A DNA stretch of 64,000 bases from Prevotella sp. S7-1-8 (GCF_000758925.1 NZ_JRNC01000014.1:41923-105922), one strand, 5' to 3'. Counted from the stretch's first letter, positions 14,776-25,543 are shown. A program made the numbers and translations. Notes: generated by a model from the sequence alone, not told the origin.

Positions 14776-16182
14776 CTATTTTCCGATGCAAAAGTGATTG
14801 AATATGTTATGTATCACCTCCGTGGAAGTTATGGACCCACCCGTGATTCCCGCCAACTCATCAAGGCATTGGCGCAAGTCCTCGGCAAGCAGGTCTCCAC
14901 TCAGGTTCATGTCCATGCTCCCGATGAGACGCTCAACGCTCGCTTTCGCTTTCGTGAGGGCTTCATAATGACGTGTATTGGTTACTATCACCGAGTTTTC
15001 GTCTATTTCAGGAATACCCGCCACTTCATAGACCTTTTGTTCCAAGGTGTCGAGCCCTATCGCGCGCTTGGCGCTGACGCGAACATGTGTCACATTGGAC
15101 GGCCAGGTGGAACAATCTGTCTCTATAAGGCCCTCAAGATTATCCTTGCGAGAAGACAAGTCTATCTTGTTGTGCACGACAATGACTTTTTTATCCTTGG
15201 CGTGTCCCATCAGTTGTTCCAACTCCGAAGCGGTCGGGTCTGCGTCGACAACCCATAGGATGATGGCGGCTTCGCTCATTTTATGATATGTGCGCTCTAT
15301 GCCCATACGCTCAACCCTGTCTTGTGTCTTTCGCAATCCTGCCGTATCGATAAACCTGAAAGTCACGCCATGTATGTCTATCGTATCCTCTATAACATCG
15401 CGGGTGGTGCCATGCACGTCACTAACAATGGCTTTGTCTTCGTGTAAAAGTTTGTTGAGCAGGGTGCTCTTGCCAACATTGGTCTTGCCAATAATGGCAA
15501 CGGGAATGCCTTTTTTTATCGCGGCGCCCGTTTCAAAAGAGCGCGCCAAGGTGGAGAGACGGCTATGTATGGCCGCGGCAAGTTTTTTCAAGTCGCCGCG
15601 ATCAGCAAATTCAAGTTCCTCGTGGTCGCTGAAATCCAACTCAAGTTCTATCAAGCTGGTCAATTTCAGCAATTGCGCGCGCAGTTTTTCCAATTCGCCG
15701 CTAAAATGACCTTTTAGTTGGCTTAGGGCGAGTTTGTGCGTAGCCTTGTTAGTTGCCGCGATAATATCCGCGACGGCCTCGGCTTGCGACAAGTCCATCT
15801 TGCCATTAAGATAAGCCCGTAACGTGTATTCTCCCGGATTCGCTTGGCGCGCGCCCGAGGCGACAAGACTTTGCAACGCCTGTTGGAGTATGTAGGCCGA
15901 GCCATGACAGCTTATCTCCACACAGTCCTCGCCCGTGTAGCTGTGTGGGGCTCGGTACACGCTCACCACGACATCGTCGAGCTCTTCTCCATCCTTTGAG
16001 CGCAACACACCATATTGCAGCGTATTACCTTTTGCCTCCAAGAGAGCGCTATCTTTTCTTATGGCGCAAAAAAGATTGTTGGCAATGGCGATGGCCGATG
16101 GCCCACTAAGCCTTATAACGCCAATGGCACCACCCGAGGGTGTTGCCAAGGCTACGATAGTGTCATTGTCTAAAATGTTCAT
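14776..16182 (-). CDS. mnmE: tRNA uridine-5-carboxymethylaminomethyl synthesis GTPase
   Basis: 468 residues. Order of parts: N-terminal tetrahydrofolate-binding domain (1-120), helical domain, inserted G domain (about 225-385) with G1 GKTNVGKS at 232-239, G3 DTAG at 279-282 and NKID, then the C-terminal helical bundle ending in CIGK with the essential Cys465. With MnmG it modifies U34 of tRNAs reading NNA/NNG codons; it needs K+ and GTP hydrolysis. It lies 28 bp downstream of the uridine phosphorylase gene on the same strand and is likely the last gene of a three-gene unit. Confidence 0.96.
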   Translation of the reverse strand: MNILDNDTIVALATPSGGAIGVIRLSGPSAIAIANNLFCAIRKDSALLEAKGNTLQYGVLRSKDGEELDDVVVSVYRAPHSYTGEDCVEISCHGSAYILQQALQSLVASGARQANPGEYTLRAYLNGKMDLSQAEAVADIIAATNKATHKLALSQLKGHFSGELEKLRAQLLKLTSLIELELDFSDHEELEFADRGDLKKLAAAIHSRLSTLARSFETGAAIKKGIPVAIIGKTNVGKSTLLNKLLHEDKAIVSDVHGTTRDVIEDTIDIHGVTFRFIDTAGLRKTQDRVERMGIERTYHKMSEAAIILWVVDADPTASELEQLMGHAKDKKVIVVHNKIDLSSRKDNLEGLIETDCSTWPSNVTHVRVSAKRAIGLDTLEQKVYEVAGIPEIDENSVIVTNTRHYEALTKAKASVERLIGSMDMNLSGDLLAEDLRQCLDELAGITGGSITSTEVIHNIFNHFCIGK

Positions 16183-16210
16183 TGATGAGAAGGGCCCGTG
16201 TCGTTTGTCG

Positions 16211-17083
16211 TTAAATGCGGTCGAGCACTTTTACGATAAGATCGTCAATGGAGTTTTTGTAATTACTGTTAACCTGTTTTTCCAATCGATTTGCAATCAC
16301 CATGCAACATGTCAAGGCCTTGTGCCCCATCAGATTAGCCAGACCAGCGACCGCGCTTGATTCCATCTCAAAATTGGTGACGCGCAATCCATCGTATTCA
16401 AAAGACTCTATTTTTTTGTTCAAATCTGGATCTGCCAATGGCACACGCAACTGTCTGCCCTGTGGCCCGAAAAATCCTCCGCACGCCACCGTGTATCCGC
16501 GAACCATGTCGTTTGCCGCGATTTGGTCCAGAAGCGTCTTGTCCGCCGGCGCCACATAAGGGTTCCCCATTGCGTCTTTCCACCCCACGTGTTCCTTGAA
16601 CGCCTTTTCCAAAGCGACGTCGCAGTGTTTGTCACGGTTGGCATAGAAGTTGATCAAGCCGTCAAACCCGATACTTTTAACCGACGCCACATAAGTGCCT
16701 GTTGGCGTATTGGGCTGCAATCCGCCACATGTGCCCACCCTGACGAACGTGAGCGACTTAAGTTTGGGCTTGGCGGTCCGGGTCTTGAAATCGATATTGG
16801 CCAACGCGTCCATTTCGTTGAGCACGATGTCAATGTTGTCGCACCCTATCCCCGTGCTCTGCGCGGTGACGCGCTTGCCTTTGTATGTTCCTGTAACTGA
16901 CCGGAACTCGCGATTGCTCACCTCGCATTCTTTGGTGTCAAAATGCGAGGCCACCCTGTCCACTCGCCCGGGATCACCCACAAGGATAATCTTGTCCGCC
17001 ATTTGCTCCGGACGCAAATGCAGATGGAAGATAGATCCGTCACTATTAATAATCAATTCGGATTCGGCAAAATAATTGTTCAT
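16211..17083 (-). CDS. udp: uridine phosphorylase-type nucleoside phosphorylase
   Basis: 290 residues from the ATG at 17083; a TTG three codons upstream is less likely. The purine/uridine phosphorylase family 1 fold is shown by ILVGDPGRVDRV (about 33-44), RVGTCGG (about 116-122) and the nucleoside-binding NFEMESSAVAGLA (about 233-245). It cleaves uridine with phosphate to uracil and ribose 1-phosphate for salvage. Specificity between uridine and other nucleosides cannot be fixed by eye. It follows the PD40 gene by 47 bp and precedes mnmE. Confidence 0.85.
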   Translation of the reverse strand: MNNYFAESELIINSDGSIFHLHLRPEQMADKIILVGDPGRVDRVASHFDTKECEVSNREFRSVTGTYKGKRVTAQSTGIGCDNIDIVLNEMDALANIDFKTRTAKPKLKSLTFVRVGTCGGLQPNTPTGTYVASVKSIGFDGLINFYANRDKHCDVALEKAFKEHVGWKDAMGNPYVAPADKTLLDQIAANDMVRGYTVACGGFFGPQGRQLRVPLADPDLNKKIESFEYDGLRVTNFEMESSAVAGLANLMGHKALTCCMVIANRLEKQVNSNYKNSIDDLIVKVLDRI

Positions 17084-17130
17084 ATCTATCAAATTTGGTT
17101 TTTCAAACTGTATTTTACAATGCCCCGTCC

Positions 17131-18282
17131 TTATGGTTGGAGCTCTTCTTGTCTAATCTTTTTGGCCATGAGATGGATGTCGCGACATTGCTGCAGCAAG
17201 TCTTTTTCAAGTTGGCCGATCTTTCGGGCCAGTGCTTGTACGTCGGCGTCGTTCGCCCTTGAATATGCCGAGCGCGCTAAATCCAAGTCTGATCGCGTTT
17301 TTTTTATCATGGATTTAAGTTCTCGCCATTGCATGAACGATTTCCGCGCCGCCATCGATTTTAATTCGGTTGGCGAGGTAATAATTCTTTTGTTGTCAAG
17401 GACAAACGGCACCTCGGTCTCGGATTTTGAAAGAGACTGATTTTTTTCAAGCATTCTGTCCCTCCGCTTCAAGGCCTCGCCACGATCCCCGAAAGACCAC
17501 GTGCGGCTAATGTCGGTAATTTTGGCAAATTGCTCAAGCTGGTTGTTTGTAAGGTTGTCCGCGGAAAAATCAAGCCGTGGGTAGGTGGGAACGAAGGTGT
17601 AAATGCAAACCTTGTCGTCCGCTTGAAATCTATCAGTGACCAACCAGCCCAACGAATTTACGTCGTCAATGACCAACATATAGTCGTTCGCGGTGGAATT
17701 GTATGGCAACCCATAGTTTTGAGGCTCATTCCAACGCCCCCTGTCACTGTCATACGTGGTTACGAAAATGTCGCGTTTGCCTATGCTGTTTGGGCCGCGC
17801 GCGGAGAAAAACATGGTTGTTCCATCAGCGCACAAAAAAGGATAGTTGGGAAATGTGAACGCGCCACCGTCGACGCCCGCGATTTTTGACGGCTCGCTCC
17901 AGCCGTCACCCAACAGTAACTGACTGTAAAGCGAGGTGCCGGCGCTGTCGCCATCCGCGTAAACGCGGCGGCCTCCAAAATCGTTCTGAAACTGGACGAG
18001 GGCCTGTTTCGCGTCGCCATCTTTCTTAACCGTGATTTGCCCAATATCTTTACCAAGGGGTATCTTGGATAAAAAAGCGTCCTTGCTCACCACCACGCTG
18101 TCAATAAACATGACCTTGGCCGTGGCCGGCAACATGCTTTTAAAGATTTCAAGGCCACGCGTGTCCGTCCGGGGCGCGCCCGGCTGATGTCTCGCTGGCG
18201 CCGGACGAGTTTTCTGCGCGGAAGCGTTCAACGCTCCCACCAACATGATTACGACACAAAAGCGGATAGGGTATCTCTTCAT
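17131..18282 (-). CDS. exported PD40 (WD40-like) repeat protein
   Basis: 383 residues from the ATG at 18282, chosen because AAAGGA lies 6-7 bases before it and only touches the alternative ATG at 18288. Signal peptide ends in ASA|Q at about residue 22. Blocks such as FPNYPFLCADGTTMFFSARG and KRDIFVTTYD match the PD40 beta-propeller strands found in OmpA-associated and TolB-like proteins. The C-terminal 110 residues are helical and charged, probably a coiled coil. Periplasmic; related Bacteroidetes proteins carry an OmpA domain, which is absent here. First gene of a unit with udp and mnmE. Confidence 0.7.
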   Translation of the reverse strand: MKRYPIRFCVVIMLVGALNASAQKTRPAPARHQPGAPRTDTRGLEIFKSMLPATAKVMFIDSVVVSKDAFLSKIPLGKDIGQITVKKDGDAKQALVQFQNDFGGRRVYADGDSAGTSLYSQLLLGDGWSEPSKIAGVDGGAFTFPNYPFLCADGTTMFFSARGPNSIGKRDIFVTTYDSDRGRWNEPQNYGLPYNSTANDYMLVIDDVNSLGWLVTDRFQADDKVCIYTFVPTYPRLDFSADNLTNNQLEQFAKITDISRTWSFGDRGEALKRRDRMLEKNQSLSKSETEVPFVLDNKRIITSPTELKSMAARKSFMQWRELKSMIKKTRSDLDLARSAYSRANDADVQALARKIGQLEKDLLQQCRDIHLMAKKIRQEELQP

Positions 18283-18289
18283 TTCCATC

Positions 18290-19096
18290 CTTTTGATAAC
18301 AAAGATAAATAATTTCTCGCACAGCGATCAAGCCAACCTTTATTATTTTAGAAATATTAACCCAAGGCCATGCTTTACATTGTCGCCGCGCGCCCGGGTC
18401 TTCGAGGCCTGCAATTTTATGTTTTCCCTGTCATAATCTTGCCAAATGATTGGCAAGGCGCGCCTTGCGCTTTGCGCCGGCGATGGCTGACGGCAAAACT
18501 AACGCGGGCAGTTTTGTCAAAAAACAATCATAAAAAATGGCATCCTCGAAATTGTCATTCCGTGGGAAAAATGGCTAAGTTTGTCGCCCAAACGATGGAA
18601 CAATGGAGTGTGATTTTGTTGCATCCATTTCGATTCGTATCTCAAGGCAGGGCGATTACGTATTAAACGCCATCCGTTTAAGCAGTATTTTCATGAAAAA
18701 CAAGGGTTAATCACGGTGCCATCAGGCAACAATGGCAGCACGGCAAGAAAACTTTCCCGAGGGAAAACATGATTTGTCGTCGCGACATGATGATTTTCAA
18801 TCATTTGCGAAAAACGCTCATTTCTCGCTTATTTGCGAGCGACACCCCCCTTGTGCCCAAACATTCAAAAACGCAGAGGCCTTTTGTCAGATTATTTCAT
18901 CATCCATTTCACGCCGCGCCTCATTCGTTGGTGTAGAGCCCCAAAACGGCCATGACCATCGCCGCGGCGACAACGCATCCAATAACAAACAACACATTGG
19001 ATAGCGTTGCCCTTCTTTTTCTCGCGGCTGTTTGTCGCCCGTTAAATGTTCTTGCGCCATGCTCTCGATGGCGATGGCGCGTGTGGCGCGCGAGCT
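18290..19096. other. gene-poor intergenic stretch
   Basis: About 800 bp without a supported gene. The minus-strand -7 box TATCTTTG for the PD40 gene is at 18300-18307. The rest is a patchwork of GC-rich and AT-rich runs, with a small inverted pair CGCTC/GAGCG near 18817-18843 and TTTCCC/GGGAAA near 18763. Open frames here are short and without protein character; no promoter points into them. Confidence 0.6.
18300..18307 (-). promoter_or_regulatory. -7 promoter box of the PD40-udp-mnmE unit
   Basis: TATCTTTG on the minus strand, 17 bp before the ATG at 18282. Confidence 0.65.
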
Positions 19097-19558
19097 TTAC
19101 CGAGGGGCCGCCCTGTCGTCATTCCTCACGAAAACCATCTCTTTTGGCAGCTTGAGCCACTTCCGGTTCCTCGCGATTTTCAGGTCGCTCCCTTTCTCCT
19201 GCCTCAAGACGTAAGTGCCATCTTTCTTGAGGGAAAAGGTGGCCGCGAGATCCTCGCTCCCATAATCGTTGACAACGCTGAGCTCGATGGTCTTGGCGTC
19301 CTTGATGGCAGAGGCGGTGAACAGCCATTTGCGCCCGTCTTGGCAATCGCCAAGATAGCCCGGCATCTCACCGTACACCTCTTGGTCCGGCACCGTCACG
19401 TTGTTGTGGTAAGCGTCGAGCACGATATAAACGTCAAACTCTTTGTTGTAGAACCTGCCCTTGAACGTCGTCGAGTCCAAATCGCTTGTCGCCGTACGCG
19501 CGAACGCCGACGCGGCGGACAGGACGCACGCGAGCGCGAAGATGAGTTTTTTAACCAT
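19097..19558 (-). CDS. exported protein of unknown function
   Basis: 153 residues from the ATG at 19558, which opens on the signal peptide MVKKLIFALACVLSAASAFA. The mature part looks like one beta-rich domain (FKGRFYNKEFDVYIVLD, then AATFSLKKDGTYVLR), perhaps a small beta-sandwich. There is no recognised family. It is divergent from the glycogen synthase gene and shares its upstream region, with its own minus-strand -7 box at 19577-19584. Periplasmic location is supported; function unknown. Confidence 0.72.
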   Translation of the reverse strand: MVKKLIFALACVLSAASAFARTATSDLDSTTFKGRFYNKEFDVYIVLDAYHNNVTVPDQEVYGEMPGYLGDCQDGRKWLFTASAIKDAKTIELSVVNDYGSEDLAATFSLKKDGTYVLRQEKGSDLKIARNRKWLKLPKEMVFVRNDDRAAPR

Positions 19559-19576
19559 AATGACCATTTGTTTTTG

Positions 19577-19584
19577 CAAAGATA
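19577..19584 (-). promoter_or_regulatory. -7 promoter box of the exported-protein gene
   Basis: TATCTTTG on the minus strand, 18 bp before the ATG at 19558. Confidence 0.6.
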
Positions 19585-19635
19585 ATGTTTTAAATCAAGA
19601 AGTGGTTTGTTTTTAATAAATTATAGCGTTGAAAA

Positions 19636-19666
19636 TTTGTCTTATACATTATTTATCTTATCTTTG
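19636..19666 (+). promoter_or_regulatory. consensus promoter of the glycogen operon
   Basis: TTTG at 19636-19639, a 19-bp spacer and TATCTTTG at 19659-19666: a full Bacteroidetes promoter. It places the translation start of the GT3 synthase at 19685 rather than 19607. Confidence 0.75.
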
Positions 19667-19684
19667 CATGAAAAGTATCGATTA

Positions 19685-21358
19685 ATGACAACAACAGAAA
19701 TGCTGTTTCCAGATTATATCTTCGAGTCGAGTTGGGAGGTATGCAACAAGGTCGGAGGTATATATGCGGTGCTGTCCACGCGCGCCAAAACACTGCAAGA
19801 TAACATAAAAGACCGCATCATTTTTATAGGTCCGGATTGTTGGAAAGAGAAATCGTGTCCCTATTTCACGGAGGACCCGAACCTTTTTTCGGATTGGAAA
19901 GGACAAGCGGACGCTGACGGATTGCGCGTCAGGGCCGGCCGCTGGGACATTCCCGGGCGGCCCATTGCCATCCTCGTGGATTTCAACGTGTTCTACAACG
20001 ACAAGAACGACATATACGCCAAGCTCTGGGAAGACTTCCAAGTGGACAGCCTCCACGCTTACGGCGACTATGACGAGGCGTCCATGTTCTCTTACGCCGC
20101 GGGGCGAGTGGTGGAGAGCTTCTATCGCTTTTATCTCAATCGCTCGCTCAAGGTGGTCTATCACGGCAATGAGTGGATGACGGGGCTGGGATTGTTGTAC
20201 ATCAAAAAACACCTGCCAGAGGTGGCCACGATTTTCACCACGCACGCCACGAGCATAGGCAGGAGCATAGCCGGCAACAACAAGCCCCTCTACCAGTATC
20301 TCGACGCCTACAACGGCGACCAAATGGCAGGCGAGCTCAACATGCGGAGCAAGCACTCCATCGAGAAGCAAACGGCCCTTCACGTGGATTGTTTCACCAC
20401 CGTGAGCGACATCACCGCCCGCGAGTGCGCGGCGTTGTTGGACAAGCCGGCGGACGTGGTGCTGCCCAATGGTTTCGAGGCTAATTTCGTGGCCAAGGGC
20501 GCGGCCTTTTCGGCCAAGCGGCGCCAAGCCCGCGAACGCATGCTCGAGGTGGCCAACGCGTTGTTGGGCGCGAGCCTCGGCGACGACACATTGATTGTCT
20601 CCACGAGCGGGCGGTACGAATACCGCAACAAGGGCATCGACGTTTTCATAGAGGCGATGGGCAGGCTACGGCGCGAGCCAAGGCTAAGCAAGAATGTCGT
20701 GGCCTTCATAGAAGTGCCCGCTTGGGTGGCCGCCCCAAGGCAAGATTTGCAACAACGTTTGCAAATGGGCAGTATTTTTACGGAGCCACTGCCCAATCCC
20801 GTCGCGACCCATTGTTTGCGCAACGCCGACGAAGACCGCGTCATGGGCATGATGAACGCCCTTGGCATAAGAAACGACGCGGACGACAATGTCAAGATAA
20901 TCTTCGTGCCTTGCTACCTAACCGGCCACGATGGCATATTCGACATGCCCTATTATGACATAATAATAGGTGGCGACCTGTCCGTCTACCCGTCTTATTA
21001 CGAGCCATGGGGGTACACGCCGTTAGAGTCCATAGCTTTCAAGGTGCCCACGATAACCACCGACCTGGCGGGATTTGGCCTTTGGGTAAACTCTGTCATG
21101 GGTCATTATGGCGAGATAGAAGATGGCGTGAAAGTGGTGCGACGCACCGATTACAACTACAATGAGGTGGTCGAGGCTATCAAAGGCGCGGTCGTGGATT
21201 ACGCCAACATGGCCCCGGCAAAGGTTAAAGCCATTCGCGAGAAAGCCGGGAGACTATCCAAGAAGGCGTTGTGGAGCCATTTCATCGCATATTACAAACG
21301 AGCCTACGACATGGCTTTAAGAAAGGCGGAAGACAGGAAAATACAAAAACAACTATAA
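19685..21358 (+). CDS. glycogen synthase, GT3 family
   Basis: 557 residues. The N-terminus [20 protein letters not shown] and the later [14 protein letters not shown] and [10 protein letters not shown] belong to the GT3 glycogen synthases known from fungi and animals and also found in Bacteroidetes, not to the GT5 GlgA of most bacteria. The C-terminal [14 protein letters not shown] is the donor-site loop with the catalytic glutamates of GT-B enzymes. It would extend alpha-1,4-glucan from UDP- or ADP-glucose. The regulatory N- and C-terminal tails of eukaryotic GT3 enzymes are missing. First gene of an operon with glgP, 16 bp downstream. The start at 19685 is the first ATG after the promoter. 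Confidence 0.92.
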   Translation: MTTTEMLFPDYIFESSWEVCNKVGGIYAVLSTRAKTLQDNIKDRIIFIGPDCWKEKSCPYFTEDPNLFSDWKGQADADGLRVRAGRWDIPGRPIAILVDFNVFYNDKNDIYAKLWEDFQVDSLHAYGDYDEASMFSYAAGRVVESFYRFYLNRSLKVVYHGNEWMTGLGLLYIKKHLPEVATIFTTHATSIGRSIAGNNKPLYQYLDAYNGDQMAGELNMRSKHSIEKQTALHVDCFTTVSDITARECAALLDKPADVVLPNGFEANFVAKGAAFSAKRRQARERMLEVANALLGASLGDDTLIVSTSGRYEYRNKGIDVFIEAMGRLRREPRLSKNVVAFIEVPAWVAAPRQDLQQRLQMGSIFTEPLPNPVATHCLRNADEDRVMGMMNALGIRNDADDNVKIIFVPCYLTGHDGIFDMPYYDIIIGGDLSVYPSYYEPWGYTPLESIAFKVPTITTDLAGFGLWVNSVMGHYGEIEDGVKVVRRTDYNYNEVVEAIKGAVVDYANMAPAKVKAIREKAGRLSKKALWSHFIAYYKRAYDMALRKAEDRKIQKQL

Positions 21359-21374
21359 AACAGTATTGATAATT

Positions 21375-23936
21375 ATGAAAATCAAATCTAATTACAGTGA
21401 CACTCCCAAGTGGAAAGAAATTTCGATCAAGTCTCGCCTGCCCGAGGAACTAAACGGCCTGAACGAGATAGCCCACAACCTTTGGTGGGCTTGGAACCAT
21501 GAAGCTCGCAGCTTGTTCAAGAGTTTGGACGAGAAATTGTTCGAAGAAGTGCGGCATAATCCTGTCATGCTCCTTGAGCGTCTTAGCTACGACCGCAAAG
21601 AGGCGATAGTGCACGACGCGGCGCTGATGCGAAACGTAAAAAAAGTTTACGCCAGCTTTCGCGCCTACATGGATGTCGAGCCAGACAAGAAACGCCCTTC
21701 CGTGGCCTATTTTTCCATGGAATATGGCCTTAACCAAGTGTTGAAAATATATTCCGGTGGGCTCGGAGTGCTCGCCGGCGACTATTTGAAAGAGGCCTCG
21801 GACTCAAACGTGGACCTCTGCGCCGTGGGCTTCTTGTACCGTTATGGCTACTTTACCCAGACGCTATCCATGGATGGTCAACAAATCGCCAAATACGACG
21901 CGCAAAACTTCAACTCGCTGCCCATAGAGCGAGTGCTTGACGCGAACGGAGAACAAGTGGTGGTAGACGTGCCCTATCTCAACTACCAAGTGCACGCCCT
22001 GGTATGGCGCGCCAACGTGGGCCGCATCAAATTATACCTGCTGGATACCGACAACGAGATGAATTCCGAATTTGACAAGCCTATCACCCACTCCTTGTAT
22101 GGCGGCGATTGGGAAAACCGCCTGAAACAAGAAATCCTCCTTGGCATTGGCGGAATTCTCACCTTGAAAAAACTTGGCATAAAAAAAGACGTGTACCATT
22201 GCAACGAAGGCCATGCCGCCCTCTGCAACCTGCAACGCCTTTGTGATTATATCGACGAGGGATTGACCTTCAACCAGGCTATAGAACTGGTCAGGGCGTC
22301 GGCGCTTTACACGGTGCACACGCCCGTACCGGCAGGCCACGACTACTTCAGCGAGGACCTGTTTGGAAAATACATGGGTGGCTATCCCGCGAAACTGGGC
22401 ATCTCATGGGATGAGTTTATCGGCATGGGACGACAAAACCCGGACGACCACGGCGAGCGTTTCTGCATGAGCACGTTCGCTTGCAACACGTCGCAAGAAG
22501 TAAACGGCGTGAGCAAGCTGCACGGATGGGTAAGCCAAAAAATGTTCGCCCCCATCTGGTCTGGCTATTATCCGGAAGAAAACCACGTGGGGTATGTCAC
22601 CAATGGCGTACACCTCCCCACATGGACCGCTACCGAATGGCGCAAGGTGTACGACAAATATTTTGACAAGAGCTTTATGGGCGACCAGAGCAACGAGAAG
22701 ATTTGGCACGCCATCCACAACGTCCCGGACGAAGAGATATGGAAAACCCGCATGGCCCTGAAGAAGAAATTGGTGGATTACATCCGCGAGAAGTTCACGC
22801 AGTCGTGGCTCAGGAACCAAGGCGACCCCGCCCGGGTGGTCTCGTTGCTCAACAACATCAACTCCAACGCGTTGATGATAGGTTTCTGCCGTCGTTTCGC
22901 CACTTACAAACGCGCCCACCTGCTGTTTACGGATATAAACCGCTTAAACAGCATCGTAAACGACCCGGACCGCCCCGTGATATTCCTTTTCTCAGGAAAG
23001 GCGCACCCGGCGGATGGAGCCGGACAAGGCCTGATTAAAAAAATCTACGAGATAAGCCAACGCCCCGAGTTCCTTGGCAAGATTATTTTCCTTGAGGATT
23101 ACGACATGCAGTTGGCCCGGAGATTGGTGTCGGGCGTAGACATTTGGATGAACACGCCCACCCGTCCGCTCGAGGCATCCGGAACGTCGGGCGAAAAGGC
23201 AGAGATGAACGGTGTCGTAAACCTTGCCGTCCTTGACGGATGGTGGGTGGAAGGCTATCGCGAAGGCGCGGGATGGGCGCTGCCACAAGAGCGCACCTAC
23301 CAAAACCAAGCGTACCAAGACCAACTTGACGCCGCCACCATCTACTCACTGTTAGAGAACGAGATAATCCCTCTCTACTATGATCGCGGCCGGAAGAGCT
23401 ACAGCGAGAAATGGATAAAAGTTATCAAGAACTCCATCGCCACCATCGCTCCGCATTATACCATGAAACGCCAACTGGACGATTACTTCGACAAATTCTA
23501 CAACAAGGAGGCCGCGCGCTTCAAGAAGCTGTCGGCCAACAACAACCAATTGGCCAAAGACCTCGCCTTGTGGAAAGAGACCGTGGCCAGCCGTTGGGAT
23601 AGCATAAACGTGGTGAGCAAAAAAACGGAGCTGTTCGACAATGGCGGGGAAACGGGCGTCAAGTACCATTTGGAATACGTGATAGACGAACAAGGGCTTG
23701 ATGACGCCATCGGATTGGAACTCGTCACGATGAAGCCGGAGACCGACCCCTCGGACCATCAAATACATCGCGTGTTTGAATTTAAGCAAGTGGGCCACGA
23801 GGGGAACAACTATACCTTCGAGCTTGAGGTTGAACCCGACATCGCGGGAACTTATCGTAGCTGCGTGCGCATGTTCCCCAAGAACGCGAACTTGCCCCAC
23901 AGGCAAGATTTCTGCTACGTAAAATGGCTTGATTGA
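21375..23936 (+). CDS. glgP: alpha-glucan (glycogen) phosphorylase, GT35 family
   Basis: 853 residues. The N-terminal 130 residues ([17 protein letters not shown]) are the DUF3417-like domain of the shorter GT35 subgroup. The body has [22 protein letters not shown], and the PLP/active-site region with [18 protein letters not shown] and LDGWWVEGY. It releases glucose 1-phosphate from glycogen by phosphorolysis, opposing the upstream synthase. The start is the ATG at 21375, just after a TTG in the same frame. A perfect 14-bp terminator follows. No branching or debranching enzyme gene is in the window. Confidence 0.95.
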   Translation: MKIKSNYSDTPKWKEISIKSRLPEELNGLNEIAHNLWWAWNHEARSLFKSLDEKLFEEVRHNPVMLLERLSYDRKEAIVHDAALMRNVKKVYASFRAYMDVEPDKKRPSVAYFSMEYGLNQVLKIYSGGLGVLAGDYLKEASDSNVDLCAVGFLYRYGYFTQTLSMDGQQIAKYDAQNFNSLPIERVLDANGEQVVVDVPYLNYQVHALVWRANVGRIKLYLLDTDNEMNSEFDKPITHSLYGGDWENRLKQEILLGIGGILTLKKLGIKKDVYHCNEGHAALCNLQRLCDYIDEGLTFNQAIELVRASALYTVHTPVPAGHDYFSEDLFGKYMGGYPAKLGISWDEFIGMGRQNPDDHGERFCMSTFACNTSQEVNGVSKLHGWVSQKMFAPIWSGYYPEENHVGYVTNGVHLPTWTATEWRKVYDKYFDKSFMGDQSNEKIWHAIHNVPDEEIWKTRMALKKKLVDYIREKFTQSWLRNQGDPARVVSLLNNINSNALMIGFCRRFATYKRAHLLFTDINRLNSIVNDPDRPVIFLFSGKAHPADGAGQGLIKKIYEISQRPEFLGKIIFLEDYDMQLARRLVSGVDIWMNTPTRPLEASGTSGEKAEMNGVVNLAVLDGWWVEGYREGAGWALPQERTYQNQAYQDQLDAATIYSLLENEIIPLYYDRGRKSYSEKWIKVIKNSIATIAPHYTMKRQLDDYFDKFYNKEAARFKKLSANNNQLAKDLALWKETVASRWDSINVVSKKTELFDNGGETGVKYHLEYVIDEQGLDDAIGLELVTMKPETDPSDHQIHRVFEFKQVGHEGNNYTFELEVEPDIAGTYRSCVRMFPKNANLPHRQDFCYVKWLD

Positions 23937-23964
23937 CCTAATTAGCGAACAACATATAGACAAG

Positions 23965-24009
23965 ACAGATGCCTACATACATAAAGATGTAGGCATCTGT
24001 TGTTTTGTC
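23965..24009 (+). terminator. intrinsic terminator of the glycogen operon
   Basis: ACAGATGCCTACAT (23965-23978) pairs perfectly with ATGTAGGCATCTGT (23987-24000), 8-nt loop, then TGTTTTG. Confidence 0.88.
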
Positions 24010-24062
24010 ATAATATTAAAAATATTTACCACTATATGGTTTCATACTTACTGATCAATTCG

Positions 24063-24116
24063 TATATTTGCAAAGAGTAATGATTATGCACAACCCATCC
24101 GTGGCCTAACCCACGG
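24063..24116 (+). promoter_or_regulatory. promoter and leader hairpin of the rhodanese gene
   Basis: -7 box TATATTTG at 24063-24070; in the leader CCGTGG (24099-24104) and CCACGG (24111-24116) form a GC-rich hairpin 14 nt before the ATG. No T run follows, so it is not an obvious terminator. Confidence 0.5.
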
Positions 24117-24130
24117 CAAAAAACAAAAAC

Positions 24131-24517
24131 ATGAAACACGTGATGATGTCAATCTTGACCGCATTGGGGCTCGGGACAAGTTCTTGCGCCCGGCAAGAAA
24201 GCGTCACTTCGGTAGACGCCAACCACTTTGAGAACGCCATTCATGCCAACAGCGTCCAGTTGATCGACGTTCGCTCCGCGAACGAATATGCCGAAGGGCA
24301 CATAGCCCACGCCGCCAACATCGACGCGCTACAAAACGATTTTCTCGCCAAGGCGCAACGATCACTCAGCAAAAAAAAACCGGCATACGTCTATTGTCGC
24401 AGCGGCAAACGCTCGATGATGGCCGCCAACAAGCTCGCCAAGGCTGGCTACAAGGTCATAAACCTCCGAGGCGGCATCCTGGAATGGATGGACGCGGGCA
24501 AACCTGTCAATCGATAA
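24131..24517 (+). CDS. rhodanese-domain lipoprotein
   Basis: 128 residues; lipobox-like TSSC with Cys19. A single rhodanese domain spans about 27-127: LIDVRSANEYAEGHI at 44-58, and the active-site loop CRSGKRS with the persulfide Cys89, then GYKVINLRGGILEW. Rhodaneses transfer sulfane sulfur; periplasmic lipid-anchored single-domain forms are common in Bacteroidetes and their substrate is unknown. It has its own promoter and precedes the DMT permease gene by 63 bp. Confidence 0.88.
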   Translation: MKHVMMSILTALGLGTSSCARQESVTSVDANHFENAIHANSVQLIDVRSANEYAEGHIAHAANIDALQNDFLAKAQRSLSKKKPAYVYCRSGKRSMMAANKLAKAGYKVINLRGGILEWMDAGKPVNR

Positions 24518-24580
24518 TCGGCAAGGACCACCCCACCTCAAGTCGCATGGCGCAAGACATTCGCGCGACCGCGCGGCTTG

Positions 24581-25543
24581 ATGGAAAAAACGTCCGGGAC
24601 CTTGCCACCTAAAAAACAACAAGGCATGTGGTTAATATTGGCTTTTCTCTCAGCGGCACTTTTGGGCTTTTACGACTCGTTCAAGAAAAAATCCCTCACG
24701 GACAACGCCGTGATACCCGTGCTCTTTCTCAACACCGTGTTCTCATCTCTTATTTTCTTGCCGTTCATCATTATCTCGATGACGAGCCATCAATTGGACG
24801 GAAGCATATACCATGTGCCATGCGTCGGGTGGGAAACGCACAAGTACATCATTTTGAAAAGTGCCATCGTGCTGTCAAGCTGGGCCATGGGCTACATCGG
24901 CTTGAAGCACCTGCCGCTCACCATCGTGGGCCCAATCAACGCCACGCGCCCCGTAATGGTGCTTACGGGCGCCCTCTTGGTGTATGGCGAGACACTCAAC
25001 GGATGGCAGTGGGCAGGCGTGTCATTGGCCGTCATGTCTTTTTTCGCACTCAGCAGATCCGGCAAGCGGGAGGGTATAAACTTCAGGAGCAACCGCTGGA
25101 TATACTTCGTTGTGCTGGCGGCCATATTGGGAGCCGCCAGCGGACTGTACGACAAATTTCTGATGGCGGCGCCCAAGGATGGCGGCGCGGGCATTGACCA
25201 CATGGCCGTCCAGTCGTGGTACAACCTCTACCAAATGCTCATGATGCTCATCGCGCTAATCGTGTTTTGGTGGCCCAAACGCCAATCGGACAGCGTTTTC
25301 CGTTGGGATTGGAGCATAGTGGGCATTAGCGTGTTTCTATGCGCGGCCGACTTCTTGTATTTTTACGCGCTGAGCCTGCCCGACGCCATGATTTCCGTCG
25401 TGTCGATGGCGCGCCGCGGCAGCGTTATCGTGAGCTTCCTGTTTGGCGCCATCGCATTTCGCGAGCGCAACCTCAAGGCCAAAGCCGCCGACTTGGCATT
25501 GGTGTTACTGGGCATGCTGTTACTCTACGTAGGCAGCCGATAA
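24581..25543 (+). CDS. EamA/DMT-family permease
   Basis: About 320 residues with ten predicted membrane segments arranged as two EamA repeats (about 17-140 and 165-318). The first repeat holds GYIGLKHLPLTIVGPINATRP and the second FLYFYALSLPDAMISVVSMARRGSV, the matching helix with the conserved Pro and small residues. Such permeases export or import metabolites across the inner membrane; the substrate cannot be inferred. The frame starts at an ATG at 24581; an ATG at residue 17 (MWLILAF) is an alternative since it opens directly on the first membrane segment. Confidence 0.85.
   Translation: MEKTSGTLPPKKQQGMWLILAFLSAALLGFYDSFKKKSLTDNAVIPVLFLNTVFSSLIFLPFIIISMTSHQLDGSIYHVPCVGWETHKYIILKSAIVLSSWAMGYIGLKHLPLTIVGPINATRPVMVLTGALLVYGETLNGWQWAGVSLAVMSFFALSRSGKREGINFRSNRWIYFVVLAAILGAASGLYDKFLMAAPKDGGAGIDHMAVQSWYNLYQMLMMLIALIVFWWPKRQSDSVFRWDWSIVGISVFLCAADFLYFYALSLPDAMISVVSMARRGSVIVSFLFGAIAFRERNLKAKAADLALVLLGMLLLYVGSR

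Noticed and set aside
18290..19096. Possible gene or RNA in the 800-bp gap
   Set aside because: Frames are short and lack promoters; small inverted pairs are not followed by T runs.
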